Of a stretch of 43,330 bases of DNA, positions 1-6,558 are shown in pieces. Position 1 is the first letter of the stretch. Every line of letters begins with the position of its first letter. The notes beneath the pieces are model-generated. The model made no database searches, was not told the origin of the DNA, and worked only from the letters and a program-made list of their open reading frames with translations. Made by a program: the position numbers and the translations under genes. This DNA comes from a virus. The stretch spans positions 1 through 43,330 of IMG/VR virus record IMGVR_UViG_3300025764_000002; one strand, 5' to 3'.

Positions 1-127
1 CGGGGAAGACGGACATTTTTGACCGAAGCGGGGTTGCCCCGCTGGAGCGCGCCCGTGGGCTGACCAATTTGGATGAGGTTGTTCCGCCGTTGGAGGGACT
101 AATCTCTGTCTACATCGACGCCATCAG
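1..127. repeat. Terminal redundancy, left copy
   Basis: These 127 bases are identical to 43204-43330. The repeat lies inside the reading frame of the polyvalent protein gene, and the frame stays open across the junction when the ends are joined. A length of exactly 127 equals a common maximum assembler k-mer, so it most likely marks a closed circular contig rather than a biological direct terminal repeat. Confidence 0.95.
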
Positions 128-1709
128 GGCACAGGGCATTAACAACGCCAAGAAAGAGGCGGTGAAGTCGAGCAAGAGTGCCGAGGTAGCAACGACCGTC
201 CTTTCCGACAGTATCGTCCACCTGAAAGAAAATGGAGTAGACCGAGCGTATGAAGTCCATGACAAAGACGCTGGCGCTTCAATCAGAAACCTCACCCGTT
301 CCAAGTGGGAAGTTCCGTCGTTGGTAAAAAAGATATTGACGGCCCCGACAACGCTACTTCGCGTTACTGCCACTGGAATCAACATAGCCTTTGGTGCTTT
401 CAATCCCGTGCGAGATATTATACAGGCCGCCGGATTAGTTCCCTTCACCCCCGAGGGCTTAGTCAAGGGAACAGTGAAGGCGTTTAAGAGTCCTGGATTG
501 TCGCAGTGGAGTAAGGATTACCGCGACCCGACAAGAGCTACGGGGACTAAGGTAACGGAGGCCGTGAAGAAAATCGTCGAGTTTGTGTCCATTCCAAGCA
601 ATGTGGGGGAAGCGCTTAGCCGCGACGTTATTGCGGAAAGTATCGGTAGTCGGGGCGGAACGTATTTAGACCAGTTCTACGGCTATCACGCCGGTACCGG
701 CTTCTTTGCCCTGCATGGGACAATCTTCAATGACTTTATCTCTAGCCTTATCCCTTTCACGCGAGCCACGATCGCCGTTATCCGCGCCGCTTATCGCAAT
801 GCCTTCTTTGGACTCCCCATCGGGGGCAAGGGCGGAACGTTCTCGGGCAAGCAGGGGGCAGAGAAAATCTTGGGGAAAAACTTCCTCGCTACAATCATCT
901 TTACCATTCTCTCCATCATGGGTATCAAGGCTGCGGGGAAAGAGAAAGAGTATAAGCTGTTACGCAACCGCGCCTCATTTTTCTATCTTCCTCAGCCCTC
1001 GGGTGATTGGGTAAAATTGCCCGTTCCCATTGGCTCCGCACCCATTAAGGCTATTGTGGAGTCCCTCTTCGGCTACAAGAGCGACCCCATAAGTGTGGCG
1101 GGGCAGACGCTCAATGTTATCCCTGGACTGGAGGCCTTCATGCTCCCTCCCGCCCTGACCCTCTACCTGCAATATGAGTTTAACGTTAACTTCTTCACTG
1201 GGGCGCCCATCAGCACGAGCGCCGACACACCGCCCGCAAACCCCTTAGAAGCAGCCATCATGAAATTGGGGTATACGGAGGAACAGGTTTCCATGGCGCT
1301 ACGAGCCTTTTTTGCAGACATCCCCTCGCAGGTACAGTACGTCTTTGAGATGGTGACGCAGGGATCGTCTACTCAAGCCTTCCCCGCCTCCAAGCGGTTC
1401 ATCGTCAAAGACCCCACGACAAGCAGTAATGCCGCCGTTGATGACTTCTATGCCCTAGTGGACGCCACTAGCCACTCGAAGAACCCCGCGCTCGAACACT
1501 ACGTCAATGCGCGGGCCAGTGTCATTGGGAAGCTTCTTCATAACGCGAAAGCCTATCCCGCTGACGCAAAGATATACGTGACCACCGCGACAGACAATAT
1601 CATCGCCACCTTTGCGGTCATCGCGGAGAACCCAGAAACCTACGGCATCAAGAAGTTCGGGCCTTTCAGTTGGCGGCCTTCGGGCAATTATGAGGAACTG
1701 GCCCCATGA
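1..1709 (+). CDS. LPD38-type large polyvalent phage protein, C-terminal part (continues from 40350)
   Basis: This is the last 569 or so codons of a 1520-residue protein that starts at 40350 and crosses the artificial ends; the first codon is split (base 43203 plus bases 1-2). An ATG at 69 is internal and is not the start. The sequence has the hallmarks of the LPD38 polyvalent-protein domain: a helical region around full-length residues 1060-1120 (motif FNPVRDIIQAAGL), the IPFTRA segment, hydrophobic stretches near residue 1245 (ATIIFTILSIMGIKA) and a GDWVKLPVPIG segment. Proteins of this group are thought to be packaged in the head and ejected with the DNA. It is last but one in the late operon and overlaps the metalloprotease gene by 4 nt (ATGA). 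The family call is by motif memory, and no enzymatic residue is identified in this part. Confidence 0.85.
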   Translation, partial: GKTDIFDRSGVAPLERARGLTNLDEVVPPLEGLISVYIDAIRAQGINNAKKEAVKSSKSAEVATTVLSDSIVHLKENGVDRAYEVHDKDAGASIRNLTRSKWEVPSLVKKILTAPTTLLRVTATGINIAFGAFNPVRDIIQAAGLVPFTPEGLVKGTVKAFKSPGLSQWSKDYRDPTRATGTKVTEAVKKIVEFVSIPSNVGEALSRDVIAESIGSRGGTYLDQFYGYHAGTGFFALHGTIFNDFISSLIPFTRATIAVIRAAYRNAFFGLPIGGKGGTFSGKQGAEKILGKNFLATIIFTILSIMGIKAAGKEKEYKLLRNRASFFYLPQPSGDWVKLPVPIGSAPIKAIVESLFGYKSDPISVAGQTLNVIPGLEAFMLPPALTLYLQYEFNVNFFTGAPISTSADTPPANPLEAAIMKLGYTEEQVSMALRAFFADIPSQVQYVFEMVTQGSSTQAFPASKRFIVKDPTTSSNAAVDDFYALVDATSHSKNPALEHYVNARASVIGKLLHNAKAYPADAKIYVTTATDNIIATFAVIAENPETYGIKKFGPFSWRPSGNYEELAP

Positions 1710-2044
1710 GCCTTGTCGTCATCACGGTCGAGAAGGTGCCACGCAAGTTACTGGAAGTCTATAAAGACCTTCCGGCTTGTGAGGGAAACACGCCTCGCGG
1801 CATGACCCTCTCCCCAACTTCAACGAAGGGGTTTCGGAAGTTAGAGGTTTTGATACAAGAGAAGATGGGAAAGTACGAAACGCGCATGGTTCTGGCTCAC
1901 GAGCTTTTTCATTGCCTACAACACTTGACGGGGTGCGAGCTGGACGAAAAGAACAACAATGAGATTGACGTTGTGATGGCCGCCGCCCTCAAGGAGAAGC
2001 GCAAGAAGAAAGCGGGCCAGTGTGCCCCTTACAGAAAACACTGA
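1706..2044 (+). CDS. Small HExxH zinc metalloprotease-like protein
   Basis: A 112-residue protein with a clear zinc-protease motif, HELFH at residues 65-69, followed by an acidic NNNEID segment (residues 83-88) that could give the third metal ligand, as in minigluzincin and ImmA-like peptidases. There is no signal peptide and no membrane segment; the C-terminus is basic (EKRKKK). The start overlaps the stop of the polyvalent protein (ATGA), so translation is coupled, and this is the last late gene. It may process or be packaged with the ejected protein, or cleave a host target such as a repressor. Catalysis is inferred from the motif only. Confidence 0.7.
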   Translation: MSLVVITVEKVPRKLLEVYKDLPACEGNTPRGMTLSPTSTKGFRKLEVLIQEKMGKYETRMVLAHELFHCLQHLTGCELDEKNNNEIDVVMAAALKEKRKKKAGQCAPYRKH

Positions 2045-2202
2045 AACCCGTATACTAGTAGAGTAGGGTTGATGGTTCGCAGATGGCGACAGTCTGCGAT
2101 TAAATGGTTACGGGCCAGCCAGTGGGCCATAGGGTCAGAATACGGTGGCCACATCACCCCGCGAGGTGACTAAGGCAACAAGGCCCGCCAGCCTTGACCT
2201 CC

Positions 2203-2295
2203 TACCCATATCTTCCAAAGCTAAGGATCGGGCACACCAAGCCAGGCGGGGCGAACGGCCCGAAATGCTGGGGTTCAAGTTCCCTGCTATGGGTA
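2203..2295 (+). other. Candidate 93-nt structured RNA with tRNA-like features
   Basis: The ends pair perfectly: TACCCATA (2203-2210) with TATGGGTA (2288-2295). Inside are a CGGGC/GCCCG stem (2229-2233 with 2258-2262) and a GGGG..CCC arm whose loop contains GTTCAAGT (2273-2280), like a T-arm. It lacks a proper D-loop and a 7-nt anticodon loop and has no CCA end, so it is not called as a tRNA. It could be a degenerate tRNA, a structured phage RNA or chance. The strand is uncertain. Confidence 0.25.
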
Positions 2296-2353
2296 GTGTT
2301 TTTAGTTGTGGGCCGGATTCTTGTGCTTCAACGGCTTTCAATAGAACTGTTTC

Positions 2354-2392
2354 GCGAGACCAAGCCGATCCTGTCAGGGGTCGGCTTCTCGC
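2354..2392. repeat. Strong two-part hairpin
   Basis: A 10-bp stem, AAGCCGATCC (2362-2371) with GGGTCGGCTT (2378-2387, one G-T pair), has a 6-nt loop. It is extended by GCGAG (2354-2358) with CTCGC (2388-2392) after a 3-nt bulge. No U-tract follows, so it is not a classical intrinsic terminator, although it could help end late transcripts that read out of the metalloprotease gene. Confidence 0.55.
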
Positions 2393-2505
2393 ATTATGTA
2401 CCCTACCCCGCCGTCAAGTCGTTGCATCAATACTGCGCCAGGTGGTTCTGAGTGGAGTGGATACGCTCCATCTTTAGGCACAAACCCTAGTATTCATGGA
2501 GCAGA

Positions 2506-2559
2506 ACGCAGAATTATTCTTGTGGAATTATTCTAGTAGAATAAAAACGCATTCTGCGT
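2506..2559. repeat. AT-rich inverted and direct repeats
   Basis: ACGCAGAAT (2506-2514) is repeated inverted as ATTCTGCGT (2551-2559). Between them GAATTATTCT occurs twice in direct orientation (2511-2520 and 2525-2534), followed by GAATAAAA. This is the most AT-rich patch of the region and looks like an iteron-type or protein-binding array. Confidence 0.45.
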
Positions 2560-2629
2560 AACGCACTTTGTGTAACACGAAACGTGAACCCAGTTAAGGT
2601 TGCGTGTCCTTATTATCGGATAACCCCGA

Positions 2630-2662
2630 AAACAATAATAGCGAGTGCCGCTATTATTGTTT
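2630..2662. repeat. Perfect 14-bp inverted repeat
   Basis: AAACAATAATAGCG (2630-2643) and its exact complement CGCTATTATTGTTT (2649-2662) flank a 5-nt loop, with CCC and GGG just outside extending the pairing after a small bulge. As RNA this is a very stable stem; as DNA it could be an operator or an origin cruciform. The 3' side read on the plus strand ends in GTTTGGG, a weak terminator tail. Confidence 0.55.
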
Positions 2663-2688
2663 GGGATAGATACGCACTATGGTATAAA
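2661..2688 (+). promoter_or_regulatory. Possible plus-strand promoter in the non-coding region
   Basis: TTGGGA (2661-2666), a 16-bp spacer and TATAAA (2683-2688) resemble a sigma-70 promoter. No gene follows on the plus strand until parA, which has its own promoter, so any product would be a non-coding RNA covering the inverted repeats downstream. The -35 box matches only in part. Confidence 0.3.
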
Positions 2689-2712
2689 AGTCAGACGGCA
2701 AATGATATCTTT

Positions 2713-2770
2713 TGTGCGTTTAATGCACATTGCATTCAGTAAGTGCATATTTGACACCAACTTGAATGCA
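2713..2770. repeat. Cluster of nested TGCA-containing inverted repeats
   Basis: Three overlapping inverted pairs sit in under 60 bp: TGTGC/GCACA (2713-2717 with 2725-2729), ATGCAC/GTGCAT (2723-2728 with 2743-2748) and TGCATTCA/TGAATGCA (2731-2738 with 2763-2770). The density suggests a protein-binding site, for example an origin or centromere element. Confidence 0.4.
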
Positions 2771-2898
2771 GATGTTACACATCAATATTGTAACTTTTCC
2801 GCGAAGGCGTAGGTATTGTTTACTTTCTTGCACTCTTTTTGCAACTATGCGTGTGTCCTTGGCAGCGATTGGGATACAACATAATATCAGATGGTTCG

Positions 2899-2923
2899 AA
2901 CCGTTAAGGATTGCTTAACGGTT
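2899..2923. repeat. Perfect 10-bp inverted repeat with CCGTTAA half-sites
   Basis: AACCGTTAAG (2899-2908) and CTTAACGGTT (2914-2923) flank a 5-nt loop. A third CCGTTAA occurs at about 2959. Repeated half-sites fit an operator or centromere better than a terminator, because no T-run follows. Confidence 0.5.
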
Positions 2924-3061
2924 GCTCCTGAAAAGTGTGGTCAACTGTAGATTATGCACCGTTAAAGTGTGAGACGGTCATTCTGTTCCCCATTATTATG
3001 GCAAAATGGTCACTGGACACCTTCGGACAGACCGGACAAACTTCTGCATCTCCATGTCGGT

Positions 3062-3083
3062 AACTATACTAATCTGTATAGTT
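3062..3083. repeat. Perfect 8-bp inverted repeat
   Basis: AACTATAC (3062-3069) and GTATAGTT (3076-3083) flank 6 nt. It lies just beyond the terminator of the leftward gene pair. Operator-like; function unknown. Confidence 0.4.
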
Positions 3084-3116
3084 TGGAACATTGAAATGCA
3101 GAAAGGCCCTAAATGG

Positions 3117-3140
3117 AAAAAGCCCTCTCACGAGGGCTTT
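3117..3140 (-). terminator. Intrinsic terminator of the leftward pair 3741-3128
   Basis: Read on the minus strand, AAAGCCCTC, a GTGA loop and GAGGGCTTT form a 9-bp stem that runs into a T-run. The stop codon of the gene at 3128-3481 lies in the loop, so the terminator is embedded at the very end of the coding sequence. Confidence 0.8.
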
Positions 3141-3481
3141 GGCGTTTCACCTATGGCATACCATGCTTCAATCCACTTCTTGTTCAGCCATCCGTACTCT
3201 TTCCCGTGGTAATTGAACACGGCCCCGATTATGTTGTTGTCCTTGTCCATGCAAAACTCCACAAACACAATGGTCGGCGGGTTGGCATGCAGTTCCCCGT
3301 GCTGGCTCGCCGTAACGGGAACGATGACGAGGGGATCGTTGACCTGCGCGGGGTGGTTCAGTCGCCGCAATAGGTGATGCCCAACTTGACACTCCCCGCC
3401 GAACGCGGACGGGACGCCGTCCTTGACCAGCCGCTTCATGTGCCGCTGGAAATCCAAAACTCCTTGACTATAGGTTCCCAT
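3128..3481 (-). CDS. Hypothetical protein (117 aa)
   Basis: Second gene of a two-gene leftward unit; its ATG overlaps the stop of the upstream gene (TGATG). The protein is soluble-looking, with a basic N-terminal helix (RHMKRLVKDG) and a C-terminal beta-rich part (IVFVEFCMDKDNNIIGAVF). No domain is recognised. The stop lies within its terminator hairpin. Its position between the repeat-rich region and the partition cassette is suggestive of a role in maintenance, but that is only context. Confidence 0.7.
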   Translation of the reverse strand: MGTYSQGVLDFQRHMKRLVKDGVPSAFGGECQVGHHLLRRLNHPAQVNDPLVIVPVTASQHGELHANPPTIVFVEFCMDKDNNIIGAVFNYHGKEYGWLNKKWIEAWYAIGETPKPS

Positions 3482-3741
3482 CAGTCGTGGTAGTAGTGCG
3501 ACGTCATGGAGAAATCGTCATCAACATAGGGGGCTTTTGCCCTTTCCTGTTCCCGCCCCTCCTCCAGCCCCAACTTGAACCCTTCCGTTCTACCCTTGAG
3601 AAAGCCGTCCTTGCGGGCGGCAATGACGAGATTGGTAAGGCCCATTGTGATGCCGATAGAAATGTGTTCATGAATCTCGTTAAGCAATGTGCCCTCCGCC
3701 GCGTCTACTTCTTTCCCATAATCCGCATCTATGTTCTTCAT
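3481..3741 (-). CDS. Hypothetical protein (86 aa)
   Basis: First gene of the leftward pair, divergent from parA, with a good ribosome site (GGGAGG, 5 nt before ATG). It has an acidic N-terminus, a hydrophobic middle (ISIGITMGLTNLVIAA) and a charged helix (FLKGRTEGFKLGLEEGREQE). No family is recognised. It may be controlled from the same 116-bp divergent control region as parA. Confidence 0.7.
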   Translation of the reverse strand: MKNIDADYGKEVDAAEGTLLNEIHEHISIGITMGLTNLVIAARKDGFLKGRTEGFKLGLEEGREQERAKAPYVDDDFSMTSHYYHD

Positions 3742-3772
3742 AGTTTCCTCCCTTCACGAAATCCTCACATAA

Positions 3773-3787
3773 GGTTTACAGTAAACC
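3773..3787. promoter_or_regulatory. Palindromic operator over the parA -35 box
   Basis: GGTTTAC and GTAAACC are perfect 7-bp arms around a central A at 3780, covering the TTTACA -35 box. Small partition systems are commonly autoregulated by the ribbon-helix-helix partner binding such repeats; binding here is inferred. Confidence 0.6.
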
Positions 3788-3803
3788 CGAATGGTGCTAT
3801 ACT
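3775..3803 (+). promoter_or_regulatory. Promoter of the parA operon
   Basis: TTTACA (3775-3780), a 17-bp spacer and TATACT (3798-3803) are a near-consensus sigma-70 promoter. Transcription would start at about 3810, giving a leader of about 50 nt before the AAGGAGGT site at 3846-3852. Confidence 0.8.
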
Positions 3804-3857
3804 TCACTTAGTTGATTGTAGGAGGCATAACCTGTAAAAAGATTAAGGAGGTACGAT

Positions 3858-4610
3858 ATGATACTAGCCGTCGCAAATCAGAAGGGCGGGGTAGGGAAGA
3901 CGACGATTGCCTTCTCCCTCGCAAAGATGTCCGCTGCTGAGCGGGAAACGCTTGCCATTGACCTTGACCCGCAAGGAAACCTCACGTCCTGCTTCACGGA
4001 ATCTTTACCGGATTCCGCCAACGTGAAACTCCTGTGGGATAAGGATAAGGACGGGAACCCCGTTGACGGTGAACTCACGCCCGTTCCTCTTGCTAAGAAC
4101 TTTAGCCTCGTAGGGGCGGACATCTCCTTATCGTTCTGGGAGACCGGTGGAGGGGCCGCCGCGTATTTCAAGTTGAGCGGCTGGCTTAAGCGCCGGAAAG
4201 AGGAAGACTCATGGACGATTATTGACTGTCCACCCAACCTCGGTATTTTCAGCATCAACGCCTTCATCGCCGCGGACTATGTGCTGATTCCCGTGGACGC
4301 TTCCAAGTTCTGTATCCAGGGGCTTGACGCACTGTTCCGCTCCATGAAAGAGGTCAATCGGGAACTGCGTCAGGACGGTGGGCTGAAAGTGGCGGGCCTC
4401 CTGCTCTCTGCGGTCAACCCCCGAATGCTGTTCGTTCAGGAGATGCGGCGCCAGTTGCGGGGAATGTACCCCAAGCACGTCATGGAAATCAGTATTCCCG
4501 ATTCCATCCGCGTCAGAGAGGCGTTAGCCGAAGGGGAGCTGGTGCCACGCGGGGCGCCGTTTGTCTCCTTTCAGGCAATGTACCACGAACTAGAAGGGAG
4601 GATATCATGA
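3858..4610 (+). CDS. parA: ParA-family partition ATPase
   Basis: A 250-residue Walker-type ATPase that would segregate the circular genome to daughter cells using the nucleoid as a matrix. Visible motifs are the deviant Walker A KGGVGKTT (residues 9-16) at the very N-terminus, the AIDLDPQGN switch (33-41) and Walker B IIDCPP (121-126) followed by a helical region. With no N-terminal DNA-binding extension it resembles the short, type Ib ParA class, which works with small ribbon-helix-helix partners. It has a strong ribosome site (AAGGAGGT), its own promoter and operator, and a 4-nt overlap with the partner gene. It is on the opposite strand from the surrounding leftward genes, so the cassette is a self-contained unit. 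Confidence 0.93.
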   Translation: MILAVANQKGGVGKTTIAFSLAKMSAAERETLAIDLDPQGNLTSCFTESLPDSANVKLLWDKDKDGNPVDGELTPVPLAKNFSLVGADISLSFWETGGGAAAYFKLSGWLKRRKEEDSWTIIDCPPNLGIFSINAFIAADYVLIPVDASKFCIQGLDALFRSMKEVNRELRQDGGLKVAGLLLSAVNPRMLFVQEMRRQLRGMYPKHVMEISIPDSIRVREALAEGELVPRGAPFVSFQAMYHELEGRIS

Positions 4611-4819
4611 TGAATCGAGAGTCGGCGCTAGACCACGCCAAGCGGCGCAAGGCGGTGTGGCGGATCGAGGCCCTTATCTTCGACGAGGACTTGGCAAAAC
4701 AAATCAAGTACCGCGCCATCGAGGACGGGGTAACATATGGGGAAATGCTCCTCACGGGATTGAAGATGTATCTCATGCAAGGGCGCGAACCCATAAAGCA
4801 GGATGCTCGGTTGCCCTAA
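4607..4819 (+). CDS. Small ribbon-helix-helix-like partner of ParA
   Basis: A 70-residue basic protein coupled to parA by ATGA overlap. A short beta-like segment (WRIEALIF) is followed by two helices (DEDLAKQIKYRAIEDG and TYGEMLLTGLKMYLM), the order expected of a ribbon-helix-helix DNA-binding fold as in ParG-like centromere-binding proteins. The likely roles are centromere binding and repression at the operator 3773-3787. The fold is inferred from pattern and context; no family match could be tested. A second ATG at 4610 is an alternative start. Confidence 0.65.
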   Translation: MMNRESALDHAKRRKAVWRIEALIFDEDLAKQIKYRAIEDGVTYGEMLLTGLKMYLMQGREPIKQDARLP

Positions 4820-4859
4820 TCCACAAAGCGATATTTACGGAGATTGCCTACTTATCCAC

Positions 4860-4887
4860 AGCCCCCGAGAGGGGGCTTTTTATTTTC
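4860..4887 (+). terminator. Terminator of the partition operon
   Basis: AGCCCCC (4860-4866), a GAGA loop and GGGGGCT (4871-4877) form a 7-bp GC stem followed by TTTTATTTT. It is a classic rho-independent terminator for rightward transcription; on the minus strand no T-run follows. Confidence 0.9.
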
Positions 4888-4993
4888 CACGAGTCTTATG
4901 GAACTCGGCCAGCGTATCGCTTCCCCATCCTGGTGCGCCATCTTTCGGGCTGGTATAGTTATCTACGCGACTACTCCGTTTTTTGTTCAGCAT
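4880..4993 (-). CDS. Possible small protein (37 aa)
   Basis: An open frame starting at ATG 4993, overlapping the end of the gene at 4971-5189 by 23 nt. The peptide is hydrophilic (VDNYTSPKDGAPGWGSD) and looks protein-like, but the ribosome site is weak (GGAC, 12 nt upstream). It would be the last gene of the long leftward operon. The frame extends upstream to 5122, but that stretch overlaps the better-supported neighbour. Confidence 0.35.
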   Translation of the reverse strand: MLNKKRSSRVDNYTSPKDGAPGWGSDTLAEFHKTRGK

Positions 4994-5189
4994 TGTGTCT
5001 TCGTCCAAGTCCGCTAGTTCGTTTCTTTCCTGTACGCGGCGGCTGTGGTTTGCGTATTTTTTCCACCACTTTGCTGAGCGATTCGTCAGCCAGACGTTTG
5101 CCTTGCACCGACTCCTTGCCATCTAGTCTCTCCCTCCACAATCTCAAATAGGGTTTATCAATCGGGGCAAACTGGTCACCCTTACTCAT
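4971..5189 (-). CDS. Hypothetical protein (72 aa)
   Basis: The start is chosen at ATG 5189 because it overlaps the upstream stop (ATGA) and follows an AAGGA site. The protein is strongly basic, with a helical middle (RLADESLSKVVEKIRK) and an Arg/Lys-rich tail (GKKRTSGLGRR). No family is recognised; the charge would suit nucleic acid binding. It ends with TAG, which argues that TAG is a normal stop in this genome. Confidence 0.65.
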   Translation of the reverse strand: MSKGDQFAPIDKPYLRLWRERLDGKESVQGKRLADESLSKVVEKIRKPQPPRTGKKRTSGLGRRHNAEQKTE

Positions 5190-5446
5190 GGGGTTTCCTT
5201 GTGGGGAATGATGTCGTAGTCTTCCCACTTTCCACGCTTCACTTCTGCAATCCATGTCAGGCGACAGCGTTCTAGAGTGTCATGCAACGTATCGTCATGT
5301 TTGATCCTCAGTGTCCCCACGCTTGCCTCTCTGATGACGGCCTTACGAAGGGCGGCAACCTTCTCCTTATCTCTTGGGTACCCCTCAACCACATCTAAAT
5401 CTATCTCATTAAGCAACTCATCAGCACTCATCTCGCCGTAGTTCAT
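5186..5446 (-). CDS. Hypothetical protein (86 aa)
   Basis: An acidic, mainly helical protein coupled to both neighbours by ATGA overlaps. The segment KVAALRKAVIREASVGTLR resembles the one in the protein at 19672-19941 (IEKAICEAVIREASAGLC), so the two may be distant paralogues. The C-terminal KETP is the translation of the next gene's embedded ribosome site. Function unknown. Confidence 0.75.
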   Translation of the reverse strand: MNYGEMSADELLNEIDLDVVEGYPRDKEKVAALRKAVIREASVGTLRIKHDDTLHDTLERCRLTWIAEVKRGKWEDYDIIPHKETP

Positions 5447-5856
5447 CCCGCCACCTCTAGCACGATGGCGGCAAGAGCGGCAACAAGGGTCTCAGCATGG
5501 CATGTTGACAAGTTCGGCTCTGGCTTTTTAGCCAAGTCAGACGCTACACTCCAGCGCCGCTCGATGGGTTCGTAGGGTTCATAATAGGCGGTAATGAAAC
5601 GGCGTAGATTGTTCACGCTCAGCCATTCTTCTAGTTCGCCAGCCGTGGGGGCGGCACAGTGAAGCGTGCCGTGGTATTGACTGCCCGCAGAAACAACGTC
5701 CACATAAGGCGGCAACTCCTGCTCCGTATATCCATCCGCTCCGCGCTGGTATTCACCCTTCATTTCCACCCACACCATCGCCGTGTCCTGCGGGAACCCT
5801 GCGGCTTTCAACTGCTGGCAGACTTCAAGAGTTGGAACCAAGTCAGCGAGAGTCAT
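5443..5856 (-). CDS. Conserved phage protein of unknown function (137 aa)
   Basis: The layout resembles a widespread phage hypothetical family: an N-terminal helix with CQQLKAAGFPQDTAMVWVE, a variable middle, APTAGELEEWL, then a C-terminal helical part rich in alanine (AETLVAALAAIVLEV). Members often sit in early regions; their role is not known. ATGA overlaps couple it to both neighbours. Confidence 0.75.
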   Translation of the reverse strand: MTLADLVPTLEVCQQLKAAGFPQDTAMVWVEMKGEYQRGADGYTEQELPPYVDVVSAGSQYHGTLHCAAPTAGELEEWLSVNNLRRFITAYYEPYEPIERRWSVASDLAKKPEPNLSTCHAETLVAALAAIVLEVAG

Positions 5857-6062
5857 GGCTGCGCCTCGTCAGGAGCACGTGTATTGTCTGTCGTTATCAC
5901 GCGCTGATTGTTCGGTTGCAATGGCAACGGTTGAATCGTATAGACAGGCGGCGGGTTCTCGTCAAGATATGCAAGGATTGCCTCAATAAACTCCCCGTCC
6001 GTCCTTGGCTTGCTCCACTCGCCACACTGTACCAATTCTCTTATCCTATCGCTTGGCCTCAT
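5853..6062 (-). CDS. Hypothetical protein (69 aa)
   Basis: A small protein with an N-terminal helical part (FIEAILAYLDEN) and a proline-rich, probably disordered tail (PPPVYTIQPLPLQPNN). It is coupled to both neighbours by ATGA overlaps. No family is recognised. Confidence 0.65.
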   Translation of the reverse strand: MRPSDRIRELVQCGEWSKPRTDGEFIEAILAYLDENPPPVYTIQPLPLQPNNQRVITTDNTRAPDEAQP

Positions 6063-6376
6063 GGCTTCCCCTTTGTGGGCGCGAGGGCGGAGGCAACGGG
6101 AACCATCACATACTGCTTACCATCTACCTCAGTCTCTACTCTCAATCCCTCGCGTTCATCGTGAGGAAACGGATATAATTGCACCCGATATCCGTAAAGT
6201 TGAGCCTTCCATATATCGGCTTTTGCCCGCTCTGCCCCCTCTGCCGCCCCTTCGGCATGAGCAAGGTCAATAAGGTCAACCATACGGTTATGAAAGTAGG
6301 AACAATCCGGTGCCTTATTGCAGTCACCCAAGTCTCGGTCAATATCCTCTAATAAATCCTCTACCTTGCTAGTCAT
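6059..6376 (-). CDS. Hypothetical protein (105 aa)
   Basis: First gene of the block 6376-4880, with a strong AAGGAGG site. The segment LIDLAHAEGAAEGAERAKAD resembles the AHAEGVVEGTKREHDR segment of the protein at 8884-9123, and the two end in a similar region (YGYRVQLYPFPHD, then VMVPVASALA, against the other's LFALPITYGDALP). They are probable distant paralogues. Function unknown. Confidence 0.75.
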   Translation of the reverse strand: MTSKVEDLLEDIDRDLGDCNKAPDCSYFHNRMVDLIDLAHAEGAAEGAERAKADIWKAQLYGYRVQLYPFPHDEREGLRVETEVDGKQYVMVPVASALAPTKGKP

Positions 6377-6426
6377 GCTCGGCCTCCTTAGAATACATTA
6401 CACTAGCTCGTTTTTGAGTGCTGGCT

Positions 6427-6460
6427 GGCGGTCTTGCGTTCCTTAAGAGAACGTCCCGCC
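6427..6460 (-). other. Two-stem hairpin between genes
   Basis: GGCGG (6427-6431) pairs with CCGCC (6456-6460), and CGTTC (6437-6441) pairs with GAACG (6449-6453). It lies in the 182-nt gap downstream of the gene at 6559-7140. No T-run follows on the minus strand, so it may be an RNA-stability or processing element rather than a terminator. Confidence 0.4.
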
Positions 6461-6558
6461 ATTTAATCGGAAGCTGGTAAGTCAGTCCGAACCAGCCGAT
6501 CTATTCACCTACGAGATGTGCATCGAAAGTCCAAATCAGAAGGGCAAGGCGGGGGTCT

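Larger units (their letters stand above)
2045..3110. other. Long non-coding region rich in inverted repeats
   Basis: About 1.07 kb between the end of the late operon and the terminator of the leftward gene pair, with no reading frame that has a ribosome site and protein-like composition. It holds at least five perfect or near-perfect inverted repeats (listed separately), an AT-rich stretch at about 2500-2700 and a possible plus-strand promoter. It lies next to the partition cassette. A replication origin, a centromere (parS) or a non-coding RNA gene are all possible; the sequence alone does not decide. Confidence 0.6.

Noticed and set aside
1-127. Biological direct terminal repeat
   Set aside because: The length of exactly 127 bases, lying in the middle of a reading frame, is better explained by assembler overlap on a circular sequence.
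2203-2295. Functional tRNA gene
   Set aside because: No D-loop GG, no 7-nt anticodon loop and no CCA end; kept only as a structured element.
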